A stretch of 7,167 bases of DNA from Armatimonadetes bacterium RBG_19FT_COMBO_69_19 (GTDB taxonomy: Bacteria; Sysuimicrobiota; Sysuimicrobiia; Sysuimicrobiales; Kaftiobacteriaceae): positions 5,899-13,065 of the forward strand of contig MENB01000189.1 in assembly GCA_001768125.1 (NCBI GenBank), given 5' to 3'. The position numbers and the translations under genes are program-made. Under the pieces are notes generated by a model. The model had not been told where the DNA came from, did no database searches, and saw only the letters and a list, made by a program, of their open reading frames with translations. Below are positions 1-5,460 of the stretch, in pieces (within the stretch, counting starts at the first letter, position 1; the number at the start of each line of letters is the position of its first letter).

Positions 1-1
1 C

Positions 2-451
2 GGGCCCAGGGGCCGATCGTTTGTCTCGGTCGTCGTCGGCCTGGCCATCCCCAAGACGGCTCCGAATCCGGAGCTGGGCGCGCGACTGATCGAGTACCTG
101 ACCCGCCCGTCGACGCAGGTGACGACGCTGCAGGGCGTGGGTTTCTTCCCGGTTTCCCCTGAGGCGGGGCGGACGGTCCCGGCGGGCGCGCTCAAGGTGA
201 TCGCGGACGGTGTGTCCGCTCAGTCCGGCGCCCGCGATGCGCGGACGGCATTGCTGCCCGTCGGGCTGGGAGCCCGCACGGGTGAGTTCGTGCCGATCTA
301 CGTCGACACGTTCACCCGGATCGCCGTGCGGGGCGAGGACATCCAGCGGGTGCTCACCGAGCAGGGCGCCAAGCTGGAGGAGTTGTACCGCGCCATGAAC
401 GCGCCGTGCGCGCCGCCGGATCCGGCCCAGCGGCCTTGCAGGCCGGACTAG
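2..451 (+). CDS. ABC transporter extracellular solute-binding protein, sugar type (C-terminal part)
   Basis: This is the last 149 codons of a family 1 type solute-binding protein; the N-terminus, including any lipoprotein signal, lies before the window. The frame is open from base 2, before the first possible internal start (GTG at 119). It opens with the typical late-domain pattern of these proteins: a hydrophobic strand followed by GLAIPKTAPNPELG, then a helix LIEYLTRPSTQ and the segment GVGFFPVSPE. In the family this region reads as 'x-P-K-x-S-x-N-x-x-A-A-x-x-F-I-x-F-L'. The protein should bind a sugar or glycoside outside the membrane and deliver it to the permeases encoded immediately downstream. 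The C-terminal tail (NAPCAPPDPAQRPCRPD) is Pro- and Cys-rich and looks like a disordered extension. Ligand identity cannot be read from this fragment. I am fairly sure of the family because of the genes that follow. Confidence 0.85.
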   Translation, partial: GPRGRSFVSVVVGLAIPKTAPNPELGARLIEYLTRPSTQVTTLQGVGFFPVSPEAGRTVPAGALKVIADGVSAQSGARDARTALLPVGLGARTGEFVPIYVDTFTRIAVRGEDIQRVLTEQGAKLEELYRAMNAPCAPPDPAQRPCRPD

Positions 452-466
452 CCTGAACTGACGTGA

Positions 467-507
467 GGCCGGTCTCCCCGGGGGAGGGTCTCCCCCGGGG
501 ACCGGTC
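467..507 (+). promoter_or_regulatory. GC-rich stem-loop between binding-protein and permease genes
   Basis: The arms 469-486 and 490-505 are complementary over 16 bp, with a two-base bulge (CT, 474-475) in the left arm and a three-base loop (GGT, 487-489). Two more pairs (one G-U, one G-C) extend it to 467/507. No T-run follows, so it is not a standard intrinsic terminator. It lies 15 bp after the binding-protein stop and ends 14 bp before the permease start. Known operons of this type, such as malE-malF, carry stem-loops at this junction that protect the upstream message from 3' decay and give more binding protein than permease. That role is inferred here. Confidence 0.7.
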
Positions 508-521
508 CCTTCCCGGAGCCG

Positions 522-1412
522 ATGGTCGTCGCCGAGGCAGACCTGGTCCTGGATCGCCCGCGACCGCGGGTGAACTGGACGCCCTACGTCCTCGTCCTGC
601 CCGCGTTCGTCTTTCTCGGACTGTTCTTCATCTATCCAATGGTCCAGGCAATCTGGCTTGCCGTAACGGATCCGCAGTCGGGGGCGTTCACGCTCAGTCA
701 CTTCAGGCGGATGAGCGGCGACCTCTACTTCCGCCAGGCCATCCGGTACACGCTGACGATCACCGCGCTGGCCGTGCCCCTGCAGGTGATGCTCGGGCTG
801 GCCATCGCGTTGTTGGTGAACACGCGGTTCCGAGGGCACTCCGCCTTCCTCTATCTCACCGCGGTGCCGATCGGCATCTCCGACCTGGCGGCGGGTCTCA
901 TCTGGCTGTCCATCTTCACCGAGCGTGGCTACCTCAACGCGGTCCTCCAGAAGCTCGGGCTGATCGAGGTCCCCGCGATCTTCCTCTCGGTCGAGCGGCC
1001 GGACTGGCTGCTGGGCGCGGTCGTCCTCACCGAAGTGTGGCGCGCCACGGCGATCGTGATGGTCATCCTGCTCGCGGGTCTGCAGCTGATCCCGAAGGAC
1101 TACGCCGAGACGGCCAGCGTCTTCGGGGCCGGGCGCTGGCAGACGCTCCGTCACGTCATCCTGCCGCTGCTGGGGCCGAGCCTGCAGACGGCGCTGATTA
1201 TCCGCACCATCCTGGCCTTCCAGTTGTTCGCGACCGTGGTCATCCTCGCCGGCCGGCAGATCCCCGTGCTCGCCGGCGAAGCCTACTTCTGGTACTCGCT
1301 GTACCGCAGCCCGAACGTCGCGAGCGCCTACGCGGTCCTGATCCTCCTGTTCTCGGGCAGCATCACCTGGCTGTACCTGCGCTTCCTCCGCCCCGGGGAA
1401 GGCCGCGCATGA
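522..1412 (+). CDS. ABC sugar transporter permease, MalF/UgpA type
   Basis: A 296-residue inner-membrane permease subunit of a carbohydrate-uptake ABC transporter. About six hydrophobic segments are visible, near residues 20-47, 76-100, 108-130, 162-187, 218-245 and 265-290. The cytoplasmic EAA loop that docks onto the ATPase is at 196-215 (ETASVFGAGRWQTLRHVILP), with the conserved Gly at 202 and the closing Leu-Pro. The length is normal for the UgpA/LacF-like subgroup, which lacks the extra N-terminal segments of E. coli MalF. The ATG is preceded by GGAG at 515-518, with only three bases of spacing. No better start is visible upstream because of the stem-loop. The stop overlaps the next permease gene (ATGA), which implies translational coupling and a heterodimeric channel. 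Family assignment is secure; the transported substrate is not determined by this sequence. Confidence 0.93.
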   Translation: MVVAEADLVLDRPRPRVNWTPYVLVLPAFVFLGLFFIYPMVQAIWLAVTDPQSGAFTLSHFRRMSGDLYFRQAIRYTLTITALAVPLQVMLGLAIALLVNTRFRGHSAFLYLTAVPIGISDLAAGLIWLSIFTERGYLNAVLQKLGLIEVPAIFLSVERPDWLLGAVVLTEVWRATAIVMVILLAGLQLIPKDYAETASVFGAGRWQTLRHVILPLLGPSLQTALIIRTILAFQLFATVVILAGRQIPVLAGEAYFWYSLYRSPNVASAYAVLILLFSGSITWLYLRFLRPGEGRA

Positions 1413-2218
1413 CGCTGCGGCGCCTGGGGATCTACAGTGCCGCGCTCGTGATCAGCGCCTGGGTCGCCGTACCGCTGCTGCTCATCTCCATCGCCGCCTT
1501 CACCCCGCGCGACGTCCTGTACCAGTGGCCGCGCCCTCTCTGGCCGGAGCAGTTCACGCTGGAGACGATGCGCTTCTTCCTGCGCTTCACGGGCGTGTGG
1601 CAGTCTACACTCAACAGCGTGTTCGTGGCGGTCCTCACCATCGGCCTGGCCTTTGCGATCGCGGCGCCGGCGAGTTACGCGCTGGCCCGGTTCCGCTTCC
1701 GCGGCCGGGACAGCCTGCAGCTGGCGATCCTCGCCACGAAGATGTTCCCGGCCACTGTGCTCTCCATCCCGCTCGCCGTGGCGTTCATCCGCTGGCATCT
1801 GTACGACACGCTGCTGGGCGTGGCCCTCGTGCACACGGCCCTCTCCATCCCATTCGTCACCGTCATCGTGACCAGCGTGTTCGTCGGCATCTCGTACGAG
1901 CTCGAGGAGGCCGCGATGACCCTCGGGAGCAGCCGCGCCCAGGCGTTCCTCCGGGTGACGCTGCCGATGGCGCTGCCGGGGCTGGCCGCGGCGGGGATCT
2001 TCACCTTCGTGCTCTCGTGGAACGAGGTCTTCGCGGCGACGATCCTGACCCTGAACCACCGCACGCTGCCGGCGCTGATCGTCGACTCGGTGATCGGCGC
2101 GGGCGCGCCGCTCCACTTCCGGTTCGCCGGCGGGTTCTTCATGATCGTCCCGGCCCTCATCATCATCTTTCTCATCCGGCGCTACTTGCTGACGCTGTGG
2201 GGCGTCACGGTGCGGTAG
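1409..2218 (+). CDS. ABC sugar transporter permease, MalG/UgpE type
   Basis: A 269-residue second permease subunit. The start is the ATG in the four-base ATGA overlap with the preceding permease, with a weak purine-rich ribosome site (GGGGAAGG) a few bases upstream. The frame also reads open upstream of this ATG, but that part is inside the first permease gene and has no membrane-protein character, so the longer version is rejected. Hydrophobic segments lie near residues 9-31, 66-92, 103-127, 135-160, 190-212 and 235-258. The EAA loop is a good match at 167-186 (EAAMTLGSSRAQAFLRVTLP), closer to consensus than in the partner subunit. It should pair with the upstream permease to form the translocation path, with one EAA loop contacting each ATPase copy. 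The family call is firm; the substrate remains unknown. Confidence 0.94.
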   Translation: MTLRRLGIYSAALVISAWVAVPLLLISIAAFTPRDVLYQWPRPLWPEQFTLETMRFFLRFTGVWQSTLNSVFVAVLTIGLAFAIAAPASYALARFRFRGRDSLQLAILATKMFPATVLSIPLAVAFIRWHLYDTLLGVALVHTALSIPFVTVIVTSVFVGISYELEEAAMTLGSSRAQAFLRVTLPMALPGLAAAGIFTFVLSWNEVFAATILTLNHRTLPALIVDSVIGAGAPLHFRFAGGFFMIVPALIIIFLIRRYLLTLWGVTVR

Positions 2219-2233
2219 ACGGGGGAGCAGATC

Positions 2234-3322
2234 ATGGCGGAGATCGAGCTGCGGAGCCTGCGCAAGACCTACGGGAAGGTCGTCGCGATCAACGACCTGA
2301 GCGTGCACATCCCCGATGGGGAGTTCCTCGTCCTCCTGGGGCCGTCGGGCTGCGGCAAGACGACGACGCTGCGGGCCCTGGCGGGGCTCGAGACGCTCGA
2401 TCGCGGCCGGATTCTCATCGGCGGGCGCGACGTGACCCTGCTGGCGCCCGGCAAGCGCGGCATCGCGATGGTGTTCCAGTCGTACGCGGTCTTCCCGCAC
2501 ATGCGTGTGTTCGACAACATCGTCTTCGGCCTGCGCATGCGCGGGGTGCCGCCCGGTGATCAGCGCACCCGTGCCCACGAGGTCGCGGACCTACTGCAGA
2601 TCCGGAACCTTCTCGACCGCTACCCCGCTCAGCTCTCGGGCGGGCAGCGCCAGCGGGTGGCGGTGGCCCGGGCGATCGTGATGCGCCCCGACGTGCTGTT
2701 GATGGATGAGCCCCTCAGCAACCTCGACGCCCTGCTGCGCCTGCACATGCGGGCGGAGCTCAAGCGGCTGCACCGGGAGCTGCGCGCGACCACGGTGTAC
2801 GTGACGCACGACCAGGTCGAAGCGCTCAGCCTGGGCGACCGCATCGCGGTGATGAAGGAGGGGGAGATCATCCAGTGCGCCACGCCGTCCGTGATCTACG
2901 ACACGCCGGCGAACCGGTTCGTGGGCAGTTTCATCGGTAGCCCGCCGATGAACTTCCTCAGCGGGACGGTGGCGGGCGCGGATGGGTCACTCCGCGTCGA
3001 GGTGGCGGGTACCGTCCTGGCGCTCCCGCCCAGGGCGCATCCCGCGGGCGGCACGCCCGCGCAGGTCACGATCGGCATCCGCCCCGAGCACATCGCCGTC
3101 GAATTCTCGGCCGTCCCGGCCGCCGTGCCCGCCCAGGTGAGCGTGCTCGAGCCGATCGGCTCGCACCAACTACTCACCGCGCAGGTGGGCGCCGACATCG
3201 TGAAGGTCACGGTGCCCCCCGAGTTCGCCGCCGAGCCCGGACGGGCGGTGTGGCTGCGCTTCGATCCCGCCCGCGTTCGCCTGATGGATCCGGCGACCGG
3301 TCAGGCCATCGCGGTGTCGTGA
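2234..3322 (+). CDS. ABC transporter ATP-binding protein, MalK/UgpC type
   Basis: A 362-residue cytoplasmic ATPase that would power the two permeases as a homodimer. All nucleotide-binding motifs are intact: A-loop Tyr13, Walker A GPSGCGKTT (36-44), Q-loop Gln82 in VFQSYAVFPH, signature LSGGQ (134-138), Walker B VLLMDE (154-159) with Glu159 as catalytic base, D-loop SNLD (162-165) and H-loop His192. From about residue 235 a MalK-type C-terminal OB/TOBE region follows, with the characteristic IGIRPEHI segment. Full length is typical of the CUT1 sugar transporter group. It starts 15 bp after the permease stop, with GGGGGAG at 2221-2227 as ribosome site. A mild oddity is Leu167 just after the D-loop, where relatives usually have Lys (SNLDAKLR). 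The presence of a dedicated ATPase means the transporter need not borrow a shared one. Confidence 0.96.
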   Translation: MAEIELRSLRKTYGKVVAINDLSVHIPDGEFLVLLGPSGCGKTTTLRALAGLETLDRGRILIGGRDVTLLAPGKRGIAMVFQSYAVFPHMRVFDNIVFGLRMRGVPPGDQRTRAHEVADLLQIRNLLDRYPAQLSGGQRQRVAVARAIVMRPDVLLMDEPLSNLDALLRLHMRAELKRLHRELRATTVYVTHDQVEALSLGDRIAVMKEGEIIQCATPSVIYDTPANRFVGSFIGSPPMNFLSGTVAGADGSLRVEVAGTVLALPPRAHPAGGTPAQVTIGIRPEHIAVEFSAVPAAVPAQVSVLEPIGSHQLLTAQVGADIVKVTVPPEFAAEPGRAVWLRFDPARVRLMDPATGQAIAVS

Positions 3323-4611
3323 TGACCTCTGACCGCGAGCTACACCTCCGGGCCGAGCAGGTGCTCCGCGCCAACGACGTCGGCGGCGCCTACACGAAGC
3401 CGAGCCCACGCCTGTATCCCCACCAGTGGAACTGGGACAGCGCGTTTGCGGCCCTCGGCTGGGCCCATCTGGACTGGCCCCGCGCCGTCCGGGAGATCGA
3501 CACGCTGCTCCTCGGGCAGTGGACCAACGGGATGGTGCCGCACATCCGGTACAACCCCGAGGTCACGAACTACGCTCCGGGGCCGGAGTGGTGGCCGGAT
3601 GTCCCCGTGCGCAGGCGCGGCGAACTCACGAGCGGCATCTCCCAGCCCCCGGTACTCGCCACCGCCGTCTACCACGTGGGGATGCTTGCACCCGACGAGC
3701 GCGCCCGGCGCGAGTGGTGGACCAGGATCTACGATGCGCTGCTCGAGGCGCTCCTCTACTTCCCACGCCACCGTACGACGGGAGGCAGCCCGCTCATCGT
3801 CGTCGTGCATCCCTGGGAGAGCGGGCTCGACAACAGCCCCCGCTGGGATTTCGCGACCGGACAGGGGTATCAACCGTCGCGGCCCTACCGGCGGGTCGAT
3901 ACGACCATCGTCGATCCCTCGGCGCGCCCGACCGGCAAGGACTACGATCTGTACATGTACCTCGTCGAGCTGTTCGCCTCGCTGCGGTACGACCTGCGCG
4001 CCTACCTCCCCCGCACGCCGTTCGCGGTGTACGACGCCCTCTTCAACGCCGCCTGGTACCGCTCGGCGCTCGATCTGAACCGCATCGCTATGTTCATCGG
4101 GCGGCCCCCGGCTGTCGCTGAGGAGCGGCTGCGCGCATTCCGGGACGCCTACCACGAGACCTTGTGGGATGAACGGGCGATCCTTTTCCGCGACTGGGAC
4201 CTCCGGGCGGGCCGCCCGATGCCTGTGGACACGCTGGCTGGGACGATCGCGATCTACGGCGGCCTCGTCGACCGTGACCGGGCCTCGCGCATCCTCACCC
4301 GCTATCAAGAGCGCAGCCGCGGCTGCGTGCCGCTGCCGTCGACGCCGCCCGATCAGGCAGGATTCGATCCCGTCAAGTACTGGCGCGGCCCCGCCTGGGT
4401 GAACATGAATTGGATGCTCGTCCGCGGGCTCCAGGCTGTGGGTCTGCAGCGGGCGGCGGCCGATCTGTCCGCCCAGACCCTCGATCTCGTGCGGCGGTCG
4501 GGCTTCAGCGAATACTTCCACGCGCACACCGGGCAGGCCGTGGGCGGCGGAGATTTCTCCTGGTCCGCGGCCCTCGTCATCGACCTCCTCGAGCGTCCGG
4601 AGGCGGCGTAG
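3322..4611 (+). CDS. Cytoplasmic glycoside hydrolase, mannosylglycerate/glucosylglycerate hydrolase type (GH63-related)
   Basis: A 429-residue (alpha/alpha)6-barrel type hydrolase; I recognise the MGH1-like/GH63 pattern. Visible landmarks are the N-terminal substrate loop [11 protein letters not shown] (32-42), the segments [11 protein letters not shown] and TSGISQPP, then [12 protein letters not shown] (165-176), where Asp170 is the likely general acid. Near the C-terminus lie [13 protein letters not shown] and [21 protein letters not shown], where Glu397 is the likely general base. The spacing resembles the characterised Thermus mannosylglycerate hydrolase and mycobacterial glucosylglycerate hydrolase, which release glycerate plus mannose or glucose. 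There is no signal peptide, so it acts in the cytoplasm on something the transporter imports. ATG 3322 overlaps the ATPase stop by one base (TGATG); a longer version from GTG 3250 would lie inside the ATPase gene and is less likely. Trehalase-like or other glycosidase activity cannot be excluded. Fold confidence is high; substrate confidence is moderate. Confidence 0.82.
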   Translation: MTSDRELHLRAEQVLRANDVGGAYTKPSPRLYPHQWNWDSAFAALGWAHLDWPRAVREIDTLLLGQWTNGMVPHIRYNPEVTNYAPGPEWWPDVPVRRRGELTSGISQPPVLATAVYHVGMLAPDERARREWWTRIYDALLEALLYFPRHRTTGGSPLIVVVHPWESGLDNSPRWDFATGQGYQPSRPYRRVDTTIVDPSARPTGKDYDLYMYLVELFASLRYDLRAYLPRTPFAVYDALFNAAWYRSALDLNRIAMFIGRPPAVAEERLRAFRDAYHETLWDERAILFRDWDLRAGRPMPVDTLAGTIAIYGGLVDRDRASRILTRYQERSRGCVPLPSTPPDQAGFDPVKYWRGPAWVNMNWMLVRGLQAVGLQRAAADLSAQTLDLVRRSGFSEYFHAHTGQAVGGGDFSWSAALVIDLLERPEAA

Positions 4612-4615
4612 ACGG

Positions 4616-5071
4616 ATGCGAGCCGTCGTGCAGCGAGTCTCCGAGGGCAGCGTCCGCGTGGGGGAGGAGACCGTCGGCCGGATCGGTCTGGGATACGTCG
4701 TGCTCCTCGGCGTCCATGCGCGCGACACTGAGGCCGAGGCCGTGGCGCTCGCGGAGAAGATCGCCAACCTGCGCGTCTTCGACGACGACGCAGGGAAGCT
4801 GAACCGTTCCATCCTGGACGTCGGAGGCGAGGTGCTCTCCGTCTCCCAATTCACGCTGTACGGGAGCACGGAGAAGGGGCGGCGACCCAGCTTCCTGGAT
4901 GCCGCCCCTCCCGAACGTGCGGAAGCTCTGTATCAGGTGTTCAACGACCGCCTGCGGGCCCTCGGCGTCCCGGTCTCCACGGGCCGGTTCCGGGCCGAGA
5001 TGTCCGTCGAGATCCACAACGACGGACCCGTGACCGTGATCCTCGAGCAGCCGCCGACCGCATGGACGTGA
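4616..5071 (+). CDS. dtd: D-aminoacyl-tRNA deacylase
   Basis: A 151-residue protein that hydrolyses D-amino acids from mischarged tRNA (and Gly from tRNA-Ala) in the cytoplasm, working as a homodimer. The start [13 protein letters not shown] is the family's standard N-terminus. The catalytic-site motif SQFTLYG is at 77-83, followed by KGRRPSF. The Gly-cisPro pair that rejects L-aminoacyl substrates is Gly137-Pro138 within NDGPVT (135-140), the same numbering as in E. coli. In the stretch TGRFRAEM the usual FGA or FQA is FRA, a tolerated variable position. The gene begins four bases after the hydrolase stop; a possible ribosome site GGAGG (4599-4603) lies inside the hydrolase's last codons. 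It is therefore probably co-transcribed with the transporter operon and sits just upstream of thrS, another tRNA-quality gene. The identification is secure. Confidence 0.97.
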   Translation: MRAVVQRVSEGSVRVGEETVGRIGLGYVVLLGVHARDTEAEAVALAEKIANLRVFDDDAGKLNRSILDVGGEVLSVSQFTLYGSTEKGRRPSFLDAAPPERAEALYQVFNDRLRALGVPVSTGRFRAEMSVEIHNDGPVTVILEQPPTAWT

Positions 5072-5141
5072 CCCCCTGTCTCGCGTTCTCGTCGCATCAT
5101 GCGGCCCCTGCACCGATTGGGTTCACGCAGATTTCTTGAGG

Positions 5142-5155
5142 ATTCCCGCGGGAAT
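5142..5155. repeat. 14-bp perfect palindrome abutting the thrS -35 box
   Basis: ATTCCCGCGGGAAT reads identically on both strands. Its last base is the first T of the -35 hexamer. The position and symmetry would suit a dimeric DNA-binding protein acting as repressor or activator of the promoter. The same sequence could form only a short hairpin in RNA and is upstream of the expected transcript start, so a DNA role is more plausible. No second copy was noticed in the window. The operator function is inference. Confidence 0.5.
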
Positions 5156-5184
5156 TGACAGGACGTGTCCACGGCGGCTATACT
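5155..5184 (+). promoter_or_regulatory. Sigma-70-type promoter for the thrS leader
   Basis: TTGACA at 5155-5160 is a perfect -35 hexamer. TATACT at 5179-5184 is a one-mismatch -10 hexamer. The spacer is 18 bp, one longer than the optimum. Transcription should begin near 5191-5193, a few bases before the 5' side of T-box Stem I (about 5196), which is where T-box transcripts normally begin. It separates thrS from the upstream operon as an independently controlled unit. Confidence 0.85.
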
Positions 5185-5381
5185 GTCGGCTAACAGGCGA
5201 TGACGAGGCCGAGTAGGCCGGTGATCGGTCGCCGAGAGAGGGGAGGGCACGGTGTGAACCTCCCCCGACCGACTGGCTGAAGACCCCCTCGGAGCTGCCG
5301 CCCGAATCGCAGTAGGGCCGGCCGGGATCCTCCCCGTGATGGAGGCCGAGCGTTGCCGCGAGGTGCGTCGCGGCAGAATCA

Positions 5382-5409
5382 GGGTGGAACCGCGGGTGCG
5401 CCCCGTCCC
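5382..5409 (+). promoter_or_regulatory. T-box antiterminator fold
   Basis: GGG 5382-5384 pairs with CCC 5407-5409. A seven-base bulge follows (UGGAACC, 5385-5391), in which UGGA (5385-5388) would pair with the free tRNA 3' end. Then 5392-5396 pairs with 5402-5406 (one G-U), closed by a five-base loop. This is the standard antiterminator architecture. It shares bases 5393-5409 with the terminator, so the two folds exclude each other. Uncharged tRNA-Thr binding would stabilise this form. Confidence 0.85.
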
Positions 5410-5436
5410 AGAGTGGACGAGGGCGCGTTTCGTTTT
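5393..5436 (+). terminator. Leader intrinsic terminator of the T-box
   Basis: The core stem is 5398-5408 paired with 5415-5426, eleven G/C-rich pairs with a single bulged A (5420) and a six-base loop (CAGAGT). A weaker basal extension (5393-5396/5429-5432) brings the stem directly against TTTT at 5433-5436. Its left arm consumes the bases needed by the antiterminator. When tRNA-Thr is charged, this fold should stop transcription before thrS. Confidence 0.88.
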
Positions 5437-5449
5437 AACGGAGGCAATG

Positions 5450-5455
5450 AGGAGG
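5450..5455 (+). promoter_or_regulatory. thrS: thrS ribosome binding site
   Basis: AGGAGG lies five bases before ATG 5461, a strong Shine-Dalgarno match that fixes the start codon. It is downstream of the terminator T-run and is not part of the T-box folds, so control appears to be at transcription rather than at ribosome access. Confidence 0.85.
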
Positions 5456-5460
5456 CAGCC

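Larger units (their letters stand above)
5191..5436 (+). promoter_or_regulatory. T-box riboswitch, threonine-specific (thrS leader)
   Basis: A tRNA-sensing leader that lets transcription continue when uncharged tRNA-Thr accumulates. Stem I can be folded by eye: base helix 5196-5199/5299-5302; helix 5209-5213/5288-5292; specifier loop with 5' AGTA (5212-5215) and 3' GAA (5279-5281); helix 5217-5222/5272-5277; helix 5226-5231/5266-5271; AG-bulge side 5232-5239; distal helix 5240-5246/5259-5265 capped by a 12-base loop containing GGTG (the GNUG motif). The specifier codon is most likely ACC (5283-5285), Thr, read by anticodon GGU. A Stem II-like hairpin lies at 5323-5348. Stem III is 5354-5361/5368-5375, eight perfect pairs. 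The T-box sequence AGGGTGGAACCGCG is at 5381-5394, where A5388 predicts a tRNA discriminator U. The downstream gene, thrS, agrees with the codon assignment. Choosing ACC over the overlapping GAC or CCC relies partly on that context. Confidence 0.95.

Noticed and set aside
1328..2578. Long minus-strand open frame opposite the second permease and the ATPase
   Set aside because: Low-complexity Arg/Glu/His-rich translation with no family resemblance, opposite genes with intact EAA, Walker A and other motifs. The similar minus-strand frame at 3340-4869 opposite the hydrolase is rejected for the same reason.
3250..3321. Earlier GTG start for the hydrolase
   Set aside because: The extra 24 residues lie wholly inside the ATPase gene, are Arg/Ser/Gly-rich, and are unlike the family N-terminus. 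ATG 3322 gives the tight TGATG coupling expected in this operon.
5072..5141. Possible intrinsic terminator after dtd
   Set aside because: Only a tiny CGCAT/ATGCG inverted repeat (5093-5103) is present, with no stable stem or T-run. Read-through into the thrS leader or factor-dependent termination cannot be distinguished from sequence.
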